In this document: one piece after another, positions 32,197 through 43,952 of the stretch
Position numbering within the stretch: the first letter of the stretch is position 1
How the letters are laid out: each line of letters starts with the position of its first letter
From: Rhynchopus euleeides
Taxonomy: Eukaryota; Euglenozoa; Diplonemea; Diplonemida; Diplonemidae
Length of the DNA stretch: 64,000 nucleotides
Direction: 5' to 3'
NCBI GenBank assembly: GCA_963210315.1
Contig: OY723297.1
Span: 434,001-498,000, forward strand
Translations under genes and position numbers: made by a program
The notes under the pieces: model-generated
What the model saw: the letters and a program-made list of their open reading frames with translations, nothing else
What the model was told of the DNA's origin: nothing
The model's database searches: none

Positions 32197-33348
32197 TAGG
32201 GGGGGTCAAATGGGGGTGACAAACACGATTTTTCAAAAAACCGGCGCAGAGGCCCCAAAGCCCCCGTAAACCCTCCAAACCCCCCCAGATCGGTCCGGAA
32301 ACCCATCGAACCCCACTTTTCCACCATTCCGGGCACCTCAGGTGCCCGAATTGGGGTACCTAAATTTTGTGCCACCGTTTGGTACCGGACAGTGCCACTG
32401 TGTGGGAGGTTGGAAAAGAAAATGCCCCAACACACCACATCTGAGGGTTGCAATGCATGTTGCTTGCCAACCACGTCATCCGGTGGGTGTCAGGCGCTAT
32501 GTAGGTGGCATGAGCCAGGTCTTCGATGTGTTCTGGCTTGTATATGTACCTCCCTGCCTGCGGCACAGGCGCTGCCTTTGTCCCCCACACCAGCCACAGA
32601 GAGCGTATTGTACTCGGTCCACGGTTGCTGATTCATTGTGATGCGTTGTATCCTCGAGTGAACGTCACACACTAGTGGCACCACCACCCGCCATCCGAGA
32701 GCTGTATTGAATTTGCGCCCTTCCGTTGCATTCACCTCGCCACGCATATTGCACCGTTCAGTACCAGTGCTCTTGGGCCAGGCAAAGTAGACCGCAGCAA
32801 CTACCAATTCTGGCACAATGGGTACCACGACAGCGCACTTCGTGTGTTCCCGGAATGTACAGCTCGTGTTGCAACAGTCGTTGTCAACACATCCCGGTTG
32901 TGGAGCACTGCTGCACAGGAATCACACGACCATCTGGACTTCTTCCGTACCTACAGGCAGCCTCCCGGTGCATGGTGGCAGGGAGGTACATATACAAGCC
33001 AGAACTCATCGAAGACCTGGCTAATGCCACCTACATAGCGCCTGACACCCACCGGATGACGTGGTTGGCAAGCAACATGCATTGCAACCCTCAGATGTGG
33101 TGTGTTGGGGCATTTTCTTTTCCAACCTCCCACACAGTGGCACTGTCCGGTACCAAACGGTGGCACAAAATTTAGGTACCCCAATTCGGGCACCTGAGGT
33201 GCCCGGAATGGTGGAAAAGTGGGGTTCGATGGGTTTCCGGACCGATCTGGGGGGGTTTGGAGGGTTTACGGGGGCTTTGGGGCCTCTGCGCCGGTTTTTT
33301 GAAAAATCGTGTTTGTCCACGTAAAAGGGTGGCATTTGACCCCCCCTA
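32197..33348. mobile_element. 1.15-kb foldback element with about 370-base inverted arms
   Basis: 32197-32570 and 32965-33348 are long inverted repeats that are nearly identical for most of their length, starting GTCAAATG and containing GGCACCTCAGGTGCC. The unique centre (32571-32964) has no convincing gene. Each end abuts TAGGGGGG. The position between two G runs suggests insertion into the left edge of the larger mirror structure. Confidence 0.8.
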
Positions 33349-33362
33349 GGGGGGGGGGGGGG

Positions 33363-36300
33363 CCCTACCCTACCCTACCCTACCCTACAGCACGTCGGGG
33401 GTACCCACAACCCGACCCAACCCTACCCTATGGTGAGGGTTGGGTACCCATAACCCGACCCAACACGACCCAACCCAACCCAGGGGTCAGGGCCAGGGTT
33501 GATCCTAGACCCAACCCAACCCAAGGGTTAGGGTCAGGGTTGACCCCAGACCCTACCCAACCCTAGGGTAAGGGTCAGGGTTGACCCCAGACCCTACCCA
33601 ACCCTAGGGTAAGGGTCAGGATTAACCCTAGACCCTACCCTAACCCTAGGGTTAGGGTTAGGGTTAACCCTAGACCCTACCCAACCCTCGGGTTAGGGTC
33701 AGGGTTGACCCTAGACCCTACCCAACCCTAGGGTTAGGGTTAGGGTTGACCCTAGACCCTACCCTAACCCTAGGGTTAGGGTCAGGGTTAACCCTTGACC
33801 CAACCCTAGGGTTAGGGTTAGGGTTAACCCTAGACCCTACCCAACCCTAGGGTTAGGGTCAGGGTTAACCCTTGACCCAACCCTAGGGTTAGGGTCAGGG
33901 TTGACCCCAGACCCTACCCAACCCTAGGGTTAGGGTTAGGGTAAACCCTTGACCCAACCCTAGGGTTAGGGTCAGGGTTAACCCTAGACCCTACCCTAAC
34001 CCTAGGGTTAGGGTTAGGGTTAACCCTAGACCCTACCCAACCCTCGGGTTAGGGTCAGGGTTGACCCTAGACCCTACCCTAACCCTAGGGTTAGGGTTAA
34101 CCCTAGACCCTACCCAACCCTCGGGTTAGGGTCAGGGTTGACCCTAGACCCTACCCAACCCTAGGGTTAGGGTTAGGGTTGACCCTAGACCCTACCCTAA
34201 CCCTAGGGTTAGGGTTAGGGTTAACCCTAGACCCTACCCAACCCTCGGGTTAGGGTCAGGGTTGACCCTAGACCCTACCCTAACCCTAGGGTTAGGGTTA
34301 ACCCTTGACCCAACCCTAGGGTTAGGGTTAGGGTTGACCCTAGACCCTACCCTAACCCTAGGGTTAGGGTCAGGGTTAGGGTTAACCCTAGACCCTACCC
34401 AACCCTCGGGTTAGGGTCAGGGTTGACCCTAGACCCTACCCTAACCCTAGGGTTAGGGTTAACCCTTGACCCAACCCTAGGGTTAGGGTTAGGGTTGACC
34501 CTAGACCCTACCCTAACCCTAGGGTTAGGGTCAGGGTTAACCCTTGACTCAACCCTAGGGTTAGGGTTAGGGTTAACCCTAGACCCTACCCAACCCTCGG
34601 GTTAGGGTCAGGGTTGACCCTAGACCCTACCCAACCCTAGGGTTAGGGTTAACCCTTGACCCAACCCTAGGGTTAGGGTCAGGGTTGACCCTAGACCCTA
34701 CCCAACCCTAGGGTTAGGGTCAGGGTTAACCCTAGACCCTACCCTAACCCTAGGGTTAGGGTTAGGGTTAGGGTTAACCCTTGACCCAACCCTAGGGTTA
34801 GGGTTAGGGTTAACCCTAGACCCTACCCAACCCTCGGGTTAGGGTCAGGGTTGACCCTAGACCCTACCCAACCCTCGGGTTAGGGTTAGGGTTAACCCTG
34901 GACCCTACCCAACCCTAGGGTTAGGGTCAGGGTTGACCCTAGACCCTACCCTAACCCTAGGGTTAGGGTCAGGGTTAACCCTAGACCCTCCCCTAACCCT
35001 AGGGTTAGGGTTAGGGTTAACCCTAGACCCTACCCAACCCTCGGGTTAGGGTCAGGGTTGACCCTAGACCCTACCCAACCCTAGGGTTAGGGTTAGGGTT
35101 AACCCTTGACCCAACCCTAGGGTTAGGGTCAGGGTTAACCCTAGACCCTACCCTAACCCTAGGGTTAGGGTTAGGGTTAACCCTTGACCCAACCCTAGGG
35201 TTAGGGTCAGGGTTGACCCCAGACCCTACCCAACCCTAGGGTTAGGGTTAGGGTAAACCCTTGACCCAACCCTAGGGTTAGGGTCAGGGTTAACCCTAGA
35301 CCCTACCCTAACCCTAGGGTTAGGGTTAGGGTTAACCCTAGACCCTACCCAACCCTCGGGTTAGGGTCAGGGTTGACCCTAGACCCTACCCAACCCTAGG
35401 GTTAGGGTTAGGGTTGACCCTAGACCCTACCCTAACCCTAGGGTTAGGGTCAGGGTTAACCCTTGACCCAACCCTAGGGTTAGGGTTAGGGTTAACCCTA
35501 GACCCTACCCAACCCTAGGGTTAGGGTTAGGGTTGACCCTAGACCCTACCCTAACCCTAGGGTTAGGGTTAGGGTTAACCCTAGACCCTACCCAACCCTC
35601 GGGTTAGGGTCAGGGTTGACCCTAGACCCTACCCTAACCCTAGGGTTAGGGTTAACCCTTGACCCAACCCTAGGGTTAGGGTCAGGGTTAACCCTTGACC
35701 CAACCCTAGGGTTAGGGTTAGGGTTAACCCTAGACCCTACCCAACCCTCGGGTTAGGGTCAGGGTTGACCCTAGACCCTACCCTAACCCTAGGGTTAGGG
35801 TTAACCCTTGACCCAACCCTAGGGTTAGGGTCAGGGTTAACCCTAGACCCTACCCTAACCCTAGGGTTAGGGTTAGGGTTAACCCTAGACCCTACCCAAC
35901 CCTCGGGTTAGGGTCAGGGTTGACCCTAGACCCTACCCAACCCTAGGGTTAGGGTTGACCCTAGACCCTACCCTAACCCTAGGGTTAGGGTTAACCCTAG
36001 ACCCTACCCAACCCTCGGGTTAGGGTCAGGGTTGACCCTAGACCCTACCCTAACCCTAGGGTTAGGGTTAACCCTTGACCCAACCCTAGGGTTAGGGTTA
36101 GGGTTGACCCTAGACCCTACCCTAACCCTAGGGTTAGGGTCAGGGTTAACCCTTGACCCAACCCTAGGGTTAGGGTTAGGGTTAACCCTAGACCCTACCC
36201 AACCCTCGGGGTAGGGTCAGGGTTGACCCTAGACCCTACCCAACCCTAGGGTTAGGGTCAGGGTTAACCCTAGACCCTACCCTAACCCTAGGGTTAGGGT

Positions 36301-36945
36301 TAACCCTTGACCCAACCCTAGGGTTAGGGTCAGGGTTGACCCCAGACCCTACCCAACCCTAGGGTTAGGGTTAGGGTAAACCCTTGACCCAACCCTAGGG
36401 TTAGGGTCAGGGTTAACCCTAGACCCTACCCTAACCCTAGGGTTAGGGTTAACCCTAGACCCTACCGAACCCTCGGGTTAGGGTCAGGGTTGACCCTAGA
36501 CCCTACCCAACCCTAGGGTTAGGGTCAGGGTTAACCCTAGACCCTACCCTAACCCTAGGGTTAGGGTTAGGGTTAACCCTTGACCCAACCCTAGGGTTAG
36601 GGTCAGGGTTGACCCTAGACCCTACCCAACCCTAGGGTTAGGGTCAGGGTTAACCCTAGACCCTACCCTAACCCTAGGGTTAGGGTTAGGGTTAACCCTT
36701 GACCCAACCCTAGGGTTAGGGTTAGGGTTAACCCTAGACCCTACCCAACCCTCGGGTTAGGGTCAGGGTTGACCCTAGACCCTACCCAACCCTCGGGTTA
36801 GGGTTAGGGTTAACCCTGGACCCTACCCAACCCTAGGGTTAGGGTCAGGGTTGACCCTAGACCCTACCCTAACCCTAGGGTTAGGGTTAACCCTTGACCC
36901 AACCCTAGGGTTAGGGTCAGGGTTGACCCTAGACCCTACCCTAGG
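33363..36945 (+). repeat. Degenerate telomere-like satellite, left arm
   Basis: The array consists of roughly 50-60-base units that mix forward and reverse telomere-like hexamers: AACCCTAGGGTTAGGG, GGGTYAGGGTTAACCC and CCTAGACCCTACCC. Variants such as GGGTCAGGG and ACCCTTGACCC recur, and a segment near 34420 is repeated almost unchanged near 36029, implying larger block duplications. The reading GACCCTACCC is on the plus strand here and inverted in the right arm. It is not a simple (TTAGGG)n interstitial telomere. Confidence 0.9.
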
Positions 36946-38165
36946 GTTAGGGTAGGGTATAGGGTTAACCCCAACCCTGATCCGAGGGTTGGGTCGGGTC
37001 TAGGGTTCACCCTGACCCAAACCCGAACCCTAGGGTAGGGTTGGGTCTAGGGTGAACCCTAACCCTAGGGTCGGGCAGGGTCTTGGGTTAACCCCCAACC
37101 CTAACCCTCGGGTTGGGTAGGGTATAGGGTTAACCCTAACCCTAGGGTTGGGTTGTGTATAGGGTTAACCCTAACCCTAACCCTAGGGTAGGGTTGGGTC
37201 TTGGGTTAACCCTAACCCTAGGGTTGGGTTGGGTATAGGGTTAACCCTAACCCTAGGGTGAGGGTAGGGTATAGGGTTAACCCCAACCCTAACCCTAGGG
37301 TTGGGTAGGGTATAGGGTTAACCCTAACCCTAGGGTAGGGTTGGGTCTTGGGTTAACCCTAACCCTAACCCTAGGGTAGGGTTGGGTATAGGGTTAACCC
37401 TAACCCTAGGGTTGGGTGGGGTATAGGGTTAACCCTAACCCTAGGGTTGGGTTGGGTCTCGGGTTAACCCTGACCCTAACCCTAGGGTTGGGTTGGGTCT
37501 AGGGTTAACCCTGACCCTAACCCTAGGGTTGGGTAGGGTGTAGGGTTAACCCTAACCCTAGGGTCGGGTTGGGTTAACCCTAACCCTAGGGTTGGGTTGG
37601 GTATAGGGTTAACCCTAACCCTAACCCTAGGGTTGGGTTGGGTCTAGGGTTAACCCTAACCCTAACCCTAGGGTAGGGTTGGGTGTAGGGTTGGGTTTGG
37701 TATAGGGTTAACCCTGACCCTAACCCTAGGGTAGGGTCTAGGGTTAACCCTAACCCTAACCCTAGGGTTGGGTAGGGTGTAGGGTTAACCCTAACCCTAG
37801 GGTAGGGTTGGGTCTAGGGTTAACCCTGACCCTAACCCTAGGGTAGGGTCTAGGGTTAACCCCAACCCTAACCCTAGGGTTGGGTAGGGTGTAGGGTTAA
37901 CCCTCACCCTAACCCTAGGGTTGGGTAGGGTATAGGGTTAACCCTGACCCTAACCCTAGGGTAGGGTCTAGGGTTAACCCCAACCCCAACCCTAGGGTTG
38001 GGTAGGGTGTAGGGTTAACCCTCACCCTAACCCTAGGGTTGGGTAGGGTATAGGGTTAACCCGAACCCCAGGGTAGGGTCTAGGGTTAACCCTAACCCTA
38101 GGGTGAGGGTAGGGTCTGGAGTTAACCCCAACCCCAACCCTAGGGTTGGGTAGGGTCTAGGGTCA
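36946..38165 (-). repeat. Degenerate telomere-like satellite, right arm in opposite polarity
   Basis: Units such as GGGTTGGGTAGGGTCTAGGG and GTTAACCCTAACCCTAACCC are the inverse of the left-arm unit. Polarity flips near 36935-36960 around ACCCTAGGGTTAGGGTAGGG. Units here are more variable in spacing (GGGTATAGGG, GGGTGTAGGG) and the arm is about one third as long as the left. Confidence 0.88.
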
Positions 38166-38290
38166 CCCGTAACCCTCGAAATCGGGCCCAAATCGCCAAA
38201 ATGGGCACCCCTCGAAAAAAAAAATTTCGAAAAGGTCCCCCTACCCACACCTGGAAATTACCAAAAAATCTGGGACCCCGGCGGCCCCAA
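38166..38290 (-). repeat. Module shared with the 40.36 and 40.60 kb sequences
   Basis: On the minus strand this reads GGGGGACCTTTTCGAAA followed by a T run and a segment with ATTTTGG-CATTTGGGCCC. It matches 40359-40450 and 40596-40680 on the plus strand at roughly 75-80%. It lies between the satellite and the right outer edge of the mirror structure. Confidence 0.6.
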
Positions 38291-38516
38291 CCCTAGGGTA
38301 GGGTAGGGTAGCCCCCCCCCCCTCCCCCCCCGGCACGGAGAAACTTAACGTTCGACCCGAATTAGCCAGAGGCCTGGGGGTGGGGGTGGGGGACGGGAGA
38401 TAAGGAAAGATAAGGGAGGGGGTGGGGTAACACAGGGAAAGACGGCATCAGACGGGGCGGGGGGTGAGCTGACAGCCGCAGTGTGAGATTCTTTTTTGGA
38501 TCCCTTGCGGTATGCA

Positions 38517-38600
38517 TTTTGCGTGTGCGTGTGTGTGGTGACCACGTTTTGTGTGGGGAAATCCTGCGCGGATCATAGCCCACCCTGTGTGTGTGTGTCA
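38517..38600 (-). repeat. LINE-tail-like repeat, minus-strand copy
   Basis: The inverse reads (CA)n, GGGTGGGCTATGATCCGCGCAGG, then CACACAAAACGTGG and another CA tract. It parallels the tails at 20577 and 21637. Confidence 0.5.
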
Positions 38601-39686
38601 GTTGAGGGAACCACCTGAGATCTCTCAGTGCAACCTACACCAAACATAAAGTGTTAACGAATGTGTGTAGGCTTACAGTGGTTTGAGTGTAGCACCCCTT
38701 CTGTTAGAATGGATGTACCTATCTGGGCGGGGGGGGATGCTGCCGACGAGGGAATTGGTAGTGCAGCAGGATCGGTTTGACCTCGAGTGGGCACAGTGCG
38801 ATGCCAGTTCGCCAACCCCAATAACAATAACGCTATAAAAAACGCTGAGAGAGAAGGGGCGGAAGACGCGAAGCCCCCTCCCCCTCCGAACAGCATTTCC
38901 ATATGGGCGGCACACTGGTTAGCCGAGTGGGTGAGTGAGACAGATGGACTGCTGCAGGCTAGGGCCAGAGGATGTTTGACCACATGAGGGCATCGCACTG
39001 GTGACAGTTTCGGGGATTAATCCGATGAGGGGGGGGGGGTGGTGGAAACGGAGTGCTGGGTCTCCGCGACTCGGTGTGGGGGACAAGCGAATCCCCAGGG
39101 GGGGGAAAAACACAGGCTTGCTGTGGTGACTTTTCTAAGGCTGGCACAGATAACGCATGCAAAGGCCACCCGGTATGTAAAACCCTCCTTCTTAAACGCA
39201 GGCAGCCCGAAGAATCCGCGAGGGAAAGGATCTTGAGCTGTACCCAGACCCCGGGATATGATGACGTGACAAACTGACACAGTCGCTTTAGGGGCTTTGT
39301 GAAAAATGAGGATACACATATGGCTGAACAGAACTGTCGGGGGTGGGTGGGTGGGTGGTGAGACATGATTGTTCTTTATCCGCCCCGGCCGGCCTGGCTC
39401 AAAGCAAAACGGGCCCCGCTCCCCCAGCCTGTGTTGTGGCAGTGTGTCAGTTGGGAACTGGAGAACAGAGCCGAAAAGTGCCGGCGAGGAGGGGAGGTCA
39501 ACACCACTGCCACCCCGCTCAAACCCACTGCCAAGCCTACATACATACACACGTTTATTCTTGTAATCTTCTTTCTTGTTTCGTATAGGTTGCACCGAGC
39601 GAACCCTCTGATGCTCCCTCTACTGGCACACACACACACACACGCGTTAATCTTCTTAGGCTAGTGCAGATCGCACCGCGGTGGTC

Positions 39687-39767
39687 ACACACACAGCGTG
39701 AATCGTTTTGAAAAAATCATCGGTGGCACTTCGTAGGGCACAGCTAAGTAACCCACCAGTTCAGGCT
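39687..39767 (+). repeat. 80-base dispersed repeat, copy 1 (second at 60761-60840)
   Basis: Both copies start with a CACACA tract, then CGTGAATC, a T/A-rich segment, GGTGGCAC, GTAGG and CCCAC-TTCA(A/G)GC. Same orientation, about 70-75% identical by eye. Confidence 0.5.
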
Positions 39768-40084
39768 TCTCGTAAATCACACAGCTCTGACTGGGTCCGC
39801 CAGCTGTGCTGTCAGAGAGAGTGCAGCGTGTAGCGGGAATCAGGGTAGAACAGAGGCCCGCAGACGTCCTTTGAATTGACATTTTGTGTGCAGCCTGTGC
39901 TGATCATTTTCAACGCTTTTCGCACGATTTTTTTCCTCCGCGATCCCAGCGGCGGCTAGAGGAGACTGCTGCTTCGAGTCGTTCTGTCCACACGGCGTTA
40001 CTTGTGTGAAAACTTTGTGCCTGGTTGACATGTGCAAAAAAAGCGGGCGTCAAGACAGCTTCAGCGTATACATGGTTTGACAGA

Positions 40085-40600
40085 TTTCTGCCAGAATTTC
40101 ACAGATTCTGGCAGATTCTGGGGATTCCAGATTTTTCAGAATTTTCAAAATCTGAGAAAATCTGTCCAGATTCTGGACAGATTTTTCCAGATTTTTCAGA
40201 ATTCTGGAAATTCTGAGAAATCTGGAAAAATCTGAGAATTCTGGAAAAAATCTGGCCAGATTCTGGACAGATTTTTCCAGATTTCTCAGAATTCTGGAAA
40301 ATCTGAGAAATCTGGAAAATTCTGAGAAATTCTGTCAGAATTCTGGAAAATCTGTGGGGGGGACCTTTTCAAAATTTTTTTTTGGGGTGGGCCTATTTTG
40401 GACATTTGGACCCATTTTCAAAGGAATTTTTGAATTTTGAGCCCATTTTGAGCCCTAAAATGGCTCATCGAAATATTTCTGCAAAAATCCGGGCCAGAAT
40501 GCCAAAATCTGAAAAATCTGAGAAAATCTGGAAAATTCTGAGAATTCTGTCGGAATTCTGGAAAATCTGAGAAATCTGGAAAATTCTGAGAAATTCTGTG
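40085..40600 (+). repeat. Short-word satellite array, left arm
   Basis: It is composed almost wholly of CAGATTTT, TCTGGAAAATCTGAG and AGAATTCTGG words in both orientations, with a period near 20-25 bases. It is interrupted by one copy of the GGGGACCTTTTC module at 40359-40450 and bounded by a second copy at 40596. Confidence 0.8.
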
Positions 40601-43315
40601 GGGGGACCTTTTCGAAAATTTTTTTTTGGGGTGGGCCTATTTTGGACATTTGGGTCCGTTTTCAAAGGAAATTATGAATTTTGAGCCCATTCGTTGCCCT
40701 AAAATGGGACCGCGAATATCTAGCTCCTGCTGAGGACCTGGGTACATGGCCAAATCAGCCAGAAATCTCAGGTTTTCGTATTGCAATTTGGGTTCGCGTG
40801 CTGGTATCGCAGCCTGGCCCCGAGGGTCCATACCGTGAGTAACCGGGCCCGCTATCCTACACTCGTTTTTTCCTAGGTTTTCGTCAGCTGATTGAGGGTG
40901 TGATATGAGGGTTCTATCCAACAAGGATATCAAGGCGGCACTTCAAAGTCCTGCCAAGGATAGCGCCACGTGGGTGTGTGCTTCTGATGTATGTTATGTC
41001 ATCATGTGAAACCCTCCCCAGCGTGTGCCAACAATCCCTGACACGCTCACGAAAAGCATGACACGGAGAAAGCAGGTGCCGAAACAACCTGCCGAGCACA
41101 CGGGTGGTGCCACGTTGATCCACGCAGCGATCTCCCGTGACAGGAAGCCTTGTCGCCACGGCAGAGTGCCGCAGACTGTGGGAGAGGTGTCGCCAGTCCT
41201 TGAGGTTGCAGTGTAAACCCGTGCCTTGTTCACCCTGTTGTTCACCCCTGTGAGGTTGATCCCATATCGTTGCCTGCTTTGGGGCCTGAAGGACATAGGG
41301 GTCCAACCGGCACTTGAGCATCGCAAGGCCTGAGCGGCTGTGTGGCAGGTTTTCATTGAAGGGCCAAACCCCCCCTTTTCTGGGTGAAAAGTGTTGTGCG
41401 TCGTTCAGTATCTTGCGCGAATTGCTTTCGACACCACCATCAAACCACCGCAAAAGAACAACCCATCTTCTGGAGTGTGATCTCTGGTGGCGGGGTGGGA
41501 TGGGTGAGTGGGGTGTGACGGTGCAACGACAGTCGAACTTCTTCGAACACAGAACACCCCACCAACCTGCCGGGCGTGTGAAGTGTTCGCAAGGATCCGC
41601 ACGGTGAAAAGTTTCCTGAGTTGGCTACGCCGAACTTACAAAATGGCAAGGTGTGAGTGTCGCTTGTTACGACCCACTGGCTGGACGAGTTCTCTTTTTG
41701 GGACAAGACCACACACAACAAGAAGGTTGTCACAGGGGGTCTTCGCTGGTCGTTATTCTTCGTCAATCTTCGTCAGTTTTCACTATTTCAACAGCAAATA
41801 CACCAAGATGCACTGACGACCATCCGGTAGCGAAGACCCCCACAGTGAAAAAGATAGTTGGCAGCGCTTTGGGTGACAAACACAATCTACCTTGCCTTGT
41901 TGTTATGACTGTGCGCACATTCACACCAACCTTCATCAGCCAAACCACGTGAGGTTTGTTCATCCGGGTTTGGCGCACACACAACGACTTGTCTTTGAAA
42001 CGTCCAATGCAACACTCACAGCATCGAGGCCAAGTGTTTCTCGTAGTATTTTTCGGTTTTGCTCTGAGTGAGCGGATATAACTGGTGAAAATGGGTACAG
42101 TGGCTGAATCTGGAGGTTGGGTGCGGGTTGTGTGTTCCGCATCATCCCTACAAATCAAACCAAGCCGATTGACACCGAACATTTTGTCTGACCTGCACCC
42201 ATTGTTTCCTGCCTGCCTGCCTGTGTTGTGCTGCACCTGTGCCTCCCTGTTCTGTATTTTGTACCCTCAGCGGGTTCACGATACAGGGCAGTCCACTCCC
42301 CCAAAAATCACGGTCTTGACGCCCATTCCATCCACTTTCAGTGGATGTGTTTGGTATTTCCGAATGGAATTTTCCAGCGTCAAGATTACAAGAACAGGGT
42401 CAGTCACTTCTACCGTAGCTGCGATGCCGGTAGTTGTGCAGAAATGATTTTTTCGACGGACGCGACGCCTCCCCAGCTTGCCTGTGTCTGTGTTGCCATA
42501 GCCATGTGACAGATATTCACATAACGAATGTACTGTCACACCGCAAGGGGCTTTGGACAACGTTAAACAACAGTACACTTGCAGGTTTGGGTCAAAAATT
42601 CCAATTTCCGCTGGTCACGGGCCCCTTTCAAAACATTGACCACCTTTCGAGAATTTAGTTCTGCACCATGGATTCGAGGGACTGCGATGATTCGGAACCG
42701 AGGATGAAGACTACTGGGAAGGAACTGTGTGCTCTCTTGAAGCACTGGAATCGGCGAACTTGGACGGAACCTAAGCGCGACAGGTGAAGGGGCATCCCGA
42801 ACAAAGGCATACAAAGTGGCTCTGGAGATATTGTTGCATCTGCGACACCCTGTCTTACATCCCGCCTGGGCTCTGATCTTCACCTATAGCAATGACTAAA
42901 TCCCTATCATGGGTACATGAAGCTTTTGTAGGTACATTTAAACTTGCGAACCTCTCAACGACCTGTTAATCGCCTTGTACCGAAATCTGACCCTGGGCTT
43001 CGGCCCTCACGGCATTCAGCGGGTGACCCGATGCCGGTGTGGATGGAGAAGTGCACAGTTCTGAAACAGTGTGTCGACGAATCCGAGGAATCCAATCAGA
43101 GTAGTCCCGAGATGAAGTGGTGCAAGAACTCAAAAACTGTTTGCCTTTGGTCAAGGCCCCCTTTCCAAAAATTTGACCCGCGCAGTGGTGGCCAGTCCTG
43201 AGAACCAACAGTAGCATAAGCCTACGACTGGTCCAGGACGAGGCCGACCCTGTACATAGCCTGTGTATGACTACCCTGTCATACCAGGCTGCTGCTAGTT
43301 GGCCACAAGCCCCAC

Positions 43316-43480
43316 TGGCAGAATTCTCAGAATTCTCCCAGAATTCTCAGAATTCCCCAGAATCTGACAGAATTCTGCAGAATTCTGTCAGAATTCTCAG
43401 AATCTGCAGAATTCTACAGAATTTCTCAGATTCTGCAGAATTTAAAAATCTGGAAATTCTGGGCATTTTTCTGTCAGAAT
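43316..43480 (-). repeat. Short-word satellite array, right arm
   Basis: It is built from AGAATTCTCAGAATTC and CAGAATTCTGTCAG words, the counterpart of the left arm in reverse order. Confidence 0.75.
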
Positions 43481-43500
43481 TCTGTGAAACCATGCGTATA

Positions 43501-43952
43501 GACTAAAAATGGGAGATGACGGCATCGCCATCCAACCACAAAACAAGGGGGGGGGGGAAACTGTGATTCTTTTTATTCTTCTCTTTCAAATATTCGAATG
43601 GCACCCACAACTCCTTACCCCCTCCCGAAACCCGCCCCACCCTCAGGAGCCTTCGCACACTTGGCATACACTGTTGATTTTTTTTAAAAAACACATCTTT
43701 CTCTTCCGTGGCTCATAGTGCAAACTAAACTGAGCCGCCTTCATCAAACAGGGCCATCGCCCCGACGCCGCCACACACAGCATTGAGAACACCCTCACCC
43801 TTTCCTCCCCACCCCTCCCTCATCGACAACAGGGCAGGACACACGCCTGCGAACAACCCCCCCCCCCCCCTCCCCTCGCTCATTATTGCAGCGTTTCCCT
43901 TCCCCCCCTCCGCCTCCGCCTCCAGCGACACGCCGCAACACCAGCTGCCTGC
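43501..43952. other. Intergenic region downstream of the cyclin gene
   Basis: It contains a G run at 43548 and a C run at 43858. No gene is visible; part is likely the cyclin 3' UTR. Confidence 0.5.

Larger units (their letters stand above)
32137..38375. mobile_element. 6.2-kb mirror-image structure containing telomere-like satellite
   Basis: The two outer edges are inverted copies of about 45 bases: AGGCCTCTGGCTAATTC... ACTTAACGTT...CCGG at 32137-32180 and its inverse at 38331-38375. Next inside on both sides is a G (or C) run, then a few CTACC/GGTAG telomere-like units, then telomere-like satellite of opposite polarity from each side, meeting near 36945. A separate foldback element appears inserted in the left G run. 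It could be a giant foldback transposon, a fused or inverted chromosome-end remnant, or an assembly effect. No protein-coding region is recognised. Confidence 0.65.
38376..40065. other. Gene-free region between two large repeat structures
   Basis: It includes an inverse LINE-tail-like copy (38517-38600), copies of two dispersed repeats (38616-38650; 39585-39620; 39687-39767), a G run at 39028 and a CA tract at 39627. No gene is supported. A GCCGAGTGGGTGAG segment near 38928 recalls a tRNA A box but no matching B box was found. Confidence 0.45.
40067..43500. mobile_element. 3.4-kb element with inverted ends and AGAATTCTG-rich arms
   Basis: The left end TATACATGGTTTGACAG (40067) matches the inverse of the right end, which reads TATACGCATGGTTTCACAG from 43500. 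Just inside both ends are arrays of AGAATTCTG/CCAGATTT-like words (40085-40600 and 43316-43480). The middle (40680-43310) has lower GC than its surroundings and no recognised transposase. Subterminal arrays of short motifs inside inverted ends are typical of DNA transposons, so a non-autonomous transposon is the best reading. No target duplication is clear. Confidence 0.6.

Noticed and set aside
34423-36214. Open frames within the telomere-like satellite (repeated LTLDPTLGLGLG peptides)
   Set aside because: They are translations of the repeat unit with no coding signal.
33363-38165. Active chromosome end within the window
   Set aside because: Sequence continues on both sides and the arrays are degenerate and mirrored, so this is internal sequence, not a working telomere.
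38915-39025. tRNA-like segment with GCCGAGTGGGTGAG
   Set aside because: No proper T arm or matching acceptor stem was found downstream.
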